This document shows, one piece after another, positions 61,580-64,000 of a DNA stretch of 64,000 nucleotides. How positions within the stretch are numbered: position 1 is the first letter of the stretch; every line of letters begins with the position of its first letter. Origin of the DNA: Emmonsiellopsis sp. PD_33 (lineage: Eukaryota; Ascomycota; Eurotiomycetes; Onygenales; Ajellomycetaceae); the NCBI GenBank assembly GCA_032988165.1, contig JANTQF010000062.1, positions 80,369 through 144,368 on the forward strand, written 5' to 3'. The notes below the pieces were generated by a model, which searched no databases, was not told where the DNA came from, and saw nothing but the letters and a program-made list of their open reading frames with translations. Made by a program: the position numbers and the translations under genes.

Positions 61580-64000
61580 TATTTAAATCTTAAGATTTTT
61601 AAATAATAATGGAGGTCAACAAAATGAGCTGAGCACTCTAGAGGTTCAAAGCCCTTCACCTGGAATTTCACATAATATATGGTAAAAGTGTGGTAGTTCT
61701 TCCAAGAGAGCATCATGACAACAGATGGGGAACCTATGATATCATATAAACATTATAATAAATATTTTACCTACTTATTACTAAAGAGTAGAATAACAAC
61801 AATAATGAACAATCATATCAAAAAGAGTTAATACTGTTAGAGGTAGATAAGATTCTAAGATATGGAGGATGTTGATTTAATGACATCACAAAGGAGAATA
61901 TTACAATAAATAATAGTAAGCATTCTTTTTATTCTTAAGATTGTAATAGAAGTTTCAGAGCTTCAGCTAACTATATAAGACTAATATGATTAAAGATAGT
62001 AGTATAGATGATATTAAATTTATTAAGAAGAAATTCTGATAAATTCTAATAGAGGTTTTAATCTTTATATAATTATTCTTTTATTTTGTAAATAACTTTT
62101 ACTTTCATTAAATAATCTGAATGTTGCAACCCAGTGCAATCATACCTAGTACATCATATATCTTAAAGATTATCAATAAGTTTATAAAAGAGGGCTTCTA
62201 ATAGATTCTTAATTATATACTTACTGAGAGTTATGTCTTTCTTGTCCTTGATGGCTGGACTAGCCCATTTAATAATATATTTATAGTAGTAGCAGTGTAC
62301 TTTATTAACTATAATTAGAAGTTCCAGGAATTCATGCTGAGATTTAAACATATTGAAACTAAGTATAGTAGAAGAGAGCTATCTGATATTGTAATGAACA
62401 TTATGAAAATATATGATATTAAGAAGTAAATATTTAATGTAATAACAGATAATGCAAGTAATAATGTAACACTTATTGCAAGTCTGAACACAGCAATATA
62501 AACACTGAATTCATCAACACATATTAAGTAATATGTTAAGATTTCATGTCTAGCTCATGTAATTCAGCTGGTCATGAAGGAACTCCTGAACTTAATAAAG
62601 ATTAGCCTGAAAAATAATAGAATAACTCAGAATTGAGATGATTCTATGTTGCTTAACCCCACACAGATATAGAGTATCCCCCAGACACTGATAAAGGTAA
62701 GCTTACTATTACTTTGAAATGTTATTTATAAATAATGTAATTTCCTGCTATATTTTTATTATTTATGAACAACAACACTAAATGATTGCTGCTAACTCTA
62801 TTTCACTAGATCTATCTATTAACTAGATATATTAATATGAGTTTACAGTACAAACAAGCATTTCAGGATATCCAACAGTCTGATATAAACAGGACAGGTA
62901 AAGTACTAAAGTTACTAGTAATAGATGTAGCTACTCAATAGAATTCAACTTTCTATATGCTATATCACACACTTAGACTCAGAGTCTATATAGATAGGTA
63001 TGTTGGAGATATTAATCAGCAAGCTAAATTTAAGCTAGATAGAAATAAGTAGTAGTTAGTTGAGTATTTAATTGAGCTTATAAAACCTTTTGTTAAATAT
63101 ACAGCTGTACTTTCTACAGTAATAATCCTAACCCTCTTTATAGTGCTCCAGCTGTATGAGAACCTGTTCAATCATATCAATTATTATAAAGTAGCATTGA
63201 AGAGAAAGTATTTGCACTGAAAGCACTTAATATATGATATCTTATATAAATGCCATGAGAAGTTAATTAAATACTACATAGACATAAAAAAGAAGTATGA
63301 ATATCTCTATATTATTATAATAATTCTATCTCTAAATTAGAAACTAAAGCTCTTCAGTCAAGAAAGTTAAGATGATAATAACTATAAATGACAAGGAAAG
63401 TACTAAAACCATTTCCAAGAAATGTATAATAAATATATATTTAAATTATCTGGTAAAGACACATCATAACAGCAGCCTAGACAACAAATGAGGCAATTAA
63501 ATAATCTTTTTAACTTGGTCTTCAGTAATGTGCTCAACAGCACCACCTTGGCTGAAGCTAGTAGGAGGAATGAGGCAAAAAAATACCTAAATTAAGGTTA
63601 GTTTACTACTCTCATGCATGGAGTATCTATTTATATTTATATGATATACTAAATATTAGTATAGGACTAAATGAGAAATATAATTACTTGCTGTACTGAA
63701 AGAAACATCATTTATAGTATTCTATTCTAATATAGATGGTTTAAGACTATCTTTTAGTATCTAATTCAACTATTAGTGTAGAATAGCTCTTCAATGTAGC
63801 TCATAATATCTATTATTACTATTATAATCATCTTAAGCCATTAATCTTGCAGACTCTGATGCTGAAGATGTGCTTATTATTATTATTATTATTATTCTTC
63901 ATTTAAGGTGTATGGCAGTCAGTGACTATGACACCTACCTAAGTATAAACTTAGGATTTTCTAGCTCAAACTATCTAGTATACAGGCCCAATTTATAACT
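61580..64000 (+). pseudogene. hAT transposase, outer copy (C-terminus near window end)
   Basis: Plus-strand copy of the transposase. The BED region is near 61640-61830 (a Trp-rich start and NNHIKKS, with the zinc Cys codons read as Tyr). VITDNASNNVTLIASLN and ISCLAHVIQLVMKELL follow near 62440-62590, then an intron with two palindromes at about 62697-62808. The dimerisation block ISVE-LFNVAHNIYYYY is near 63770-63830. The acidic tail continues to the window end. Stops are frequent. Confidence 0.82.

Larger units (their letters stand above)
56970..64000 (-). mobile_element. Giant hAT, outer copy, right part (runs off the window)
   Basis: Reverse complement of 43520-51432, with mainly transition differences. 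It contains the same AT foldback (57235-57285), the tRNA-like pair, the actin gene, the Cys-motif frame and the transposase, all now on the plus strand. By length of the inner copy its terminus should fall about 0.9 kb beyond the window end. Confidence 0.9.

Noticed and set aside
43520..64000. Large inverted repeat as a fold-back assembly or library artefact
   Set aside because: The arms differ at many transition sites, and the junctions coincide with terminal repeats and an exact octamer duplication. A chimeric read would give near-identical arms without target duplication.
1..64000. Plain RIP as the sole explanation
   Set aside because: RIP prefers CpA and would leave CpG. Here CpG is gone and CpA is plentiful, although some stops do look like CpA changes.
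1..64000. CRISPR array or prokaryotic operon
   Set aside because: No regular direct repeats with spacers. Spliced introns and LTR/hAT elements point to a eukaryote.

Overview
The window is about 64 kb of AT-rich, transposon-filled DNA, most likely fungal and probably from a basidiomycete. The evidence is 50-60 base GT-AG introns, a Plavaka-type transposase, three hAT elements and two chromodomain-type or Ty3/gypsy-type retrotransposons. I see no tRNA, rRNA or intact housekeeping gene. Almost every coding trace is a pseudogene with in-frame stops. CpG is close to absent: reading by eye I noticed one, at 19250-19251. Duplicate copies differ almost only by transitions, and TG in one copy often faces CA in the other. 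This is the footprint of heavy cytosine methylation and deamination.

Layout. 0-13 kb: a Plavaka (CACTA-like) transposase at 2.9-6.3 kb and an SNF2-type helicase at 6.8-10.3 kb, both on the minus strand. They lie among many copies of a palindrome close to CTCAGCTTAAGCTGAG. 13742-19260: a 5.5-kb hAT element with terminal inverted repeats and a perfect 8-bp target duplication. It carries a transposase, a histone-H3-like gene and an acidic-tailed gene. 19.3-21.7 kb: a decayed reading frame resembling fungal 2-oxoglutarate/Fe(II) dioxygenases (TET/JBP-like is my hypothesis). 22132-29556: a chromodomain Ty3/gypsy element with 297-bp LTRs and a 5-bp target duplication, inserted beside or inside the 3' end of a second gypsy element that lies reversed at 29.6-35.7 kb. 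36.4-37.9 kb: unassigned.

37963-64000 is the main discovery. It is a giant (13.45 kb) hAT element, complete at 43520-56969, inserted in opposite orientation into a second copy of itself. The left part of the interrupted copy is 37963-43519 and the right part is 56970 to beyond the window. The 8-bp target duplication (TTTTCTGC) flanks the inner copy, and the inner copy itself preserves the unoccupied target at 51425-51432. Each copy has a hAT transposase, an intron-containing actin gene, an SNF2-family helicase of about 1,400 codons, an unassigned Cys-motif frame, a pair of tRNA-like units, and at least 15 copies of a palindrome whose ancestral form was probably TTGTCCGCGGACAA.

Taken together, three DNA-transposon regions carry or adjoin genes of chromatin type: two different SNF2 ATPases, actin (a subunit of INO80/SWR1-class remodellers), an H3-like histone, an acidic protein that could be a histone chaperone, and a possible TET/JBP-like dioxygenase. 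The inference is that transposons in a heavily methylated genome repeatedly picked up chromatin functions. All copies here are dead, so intact relatives elsewhere in the genome would be needed to test this.
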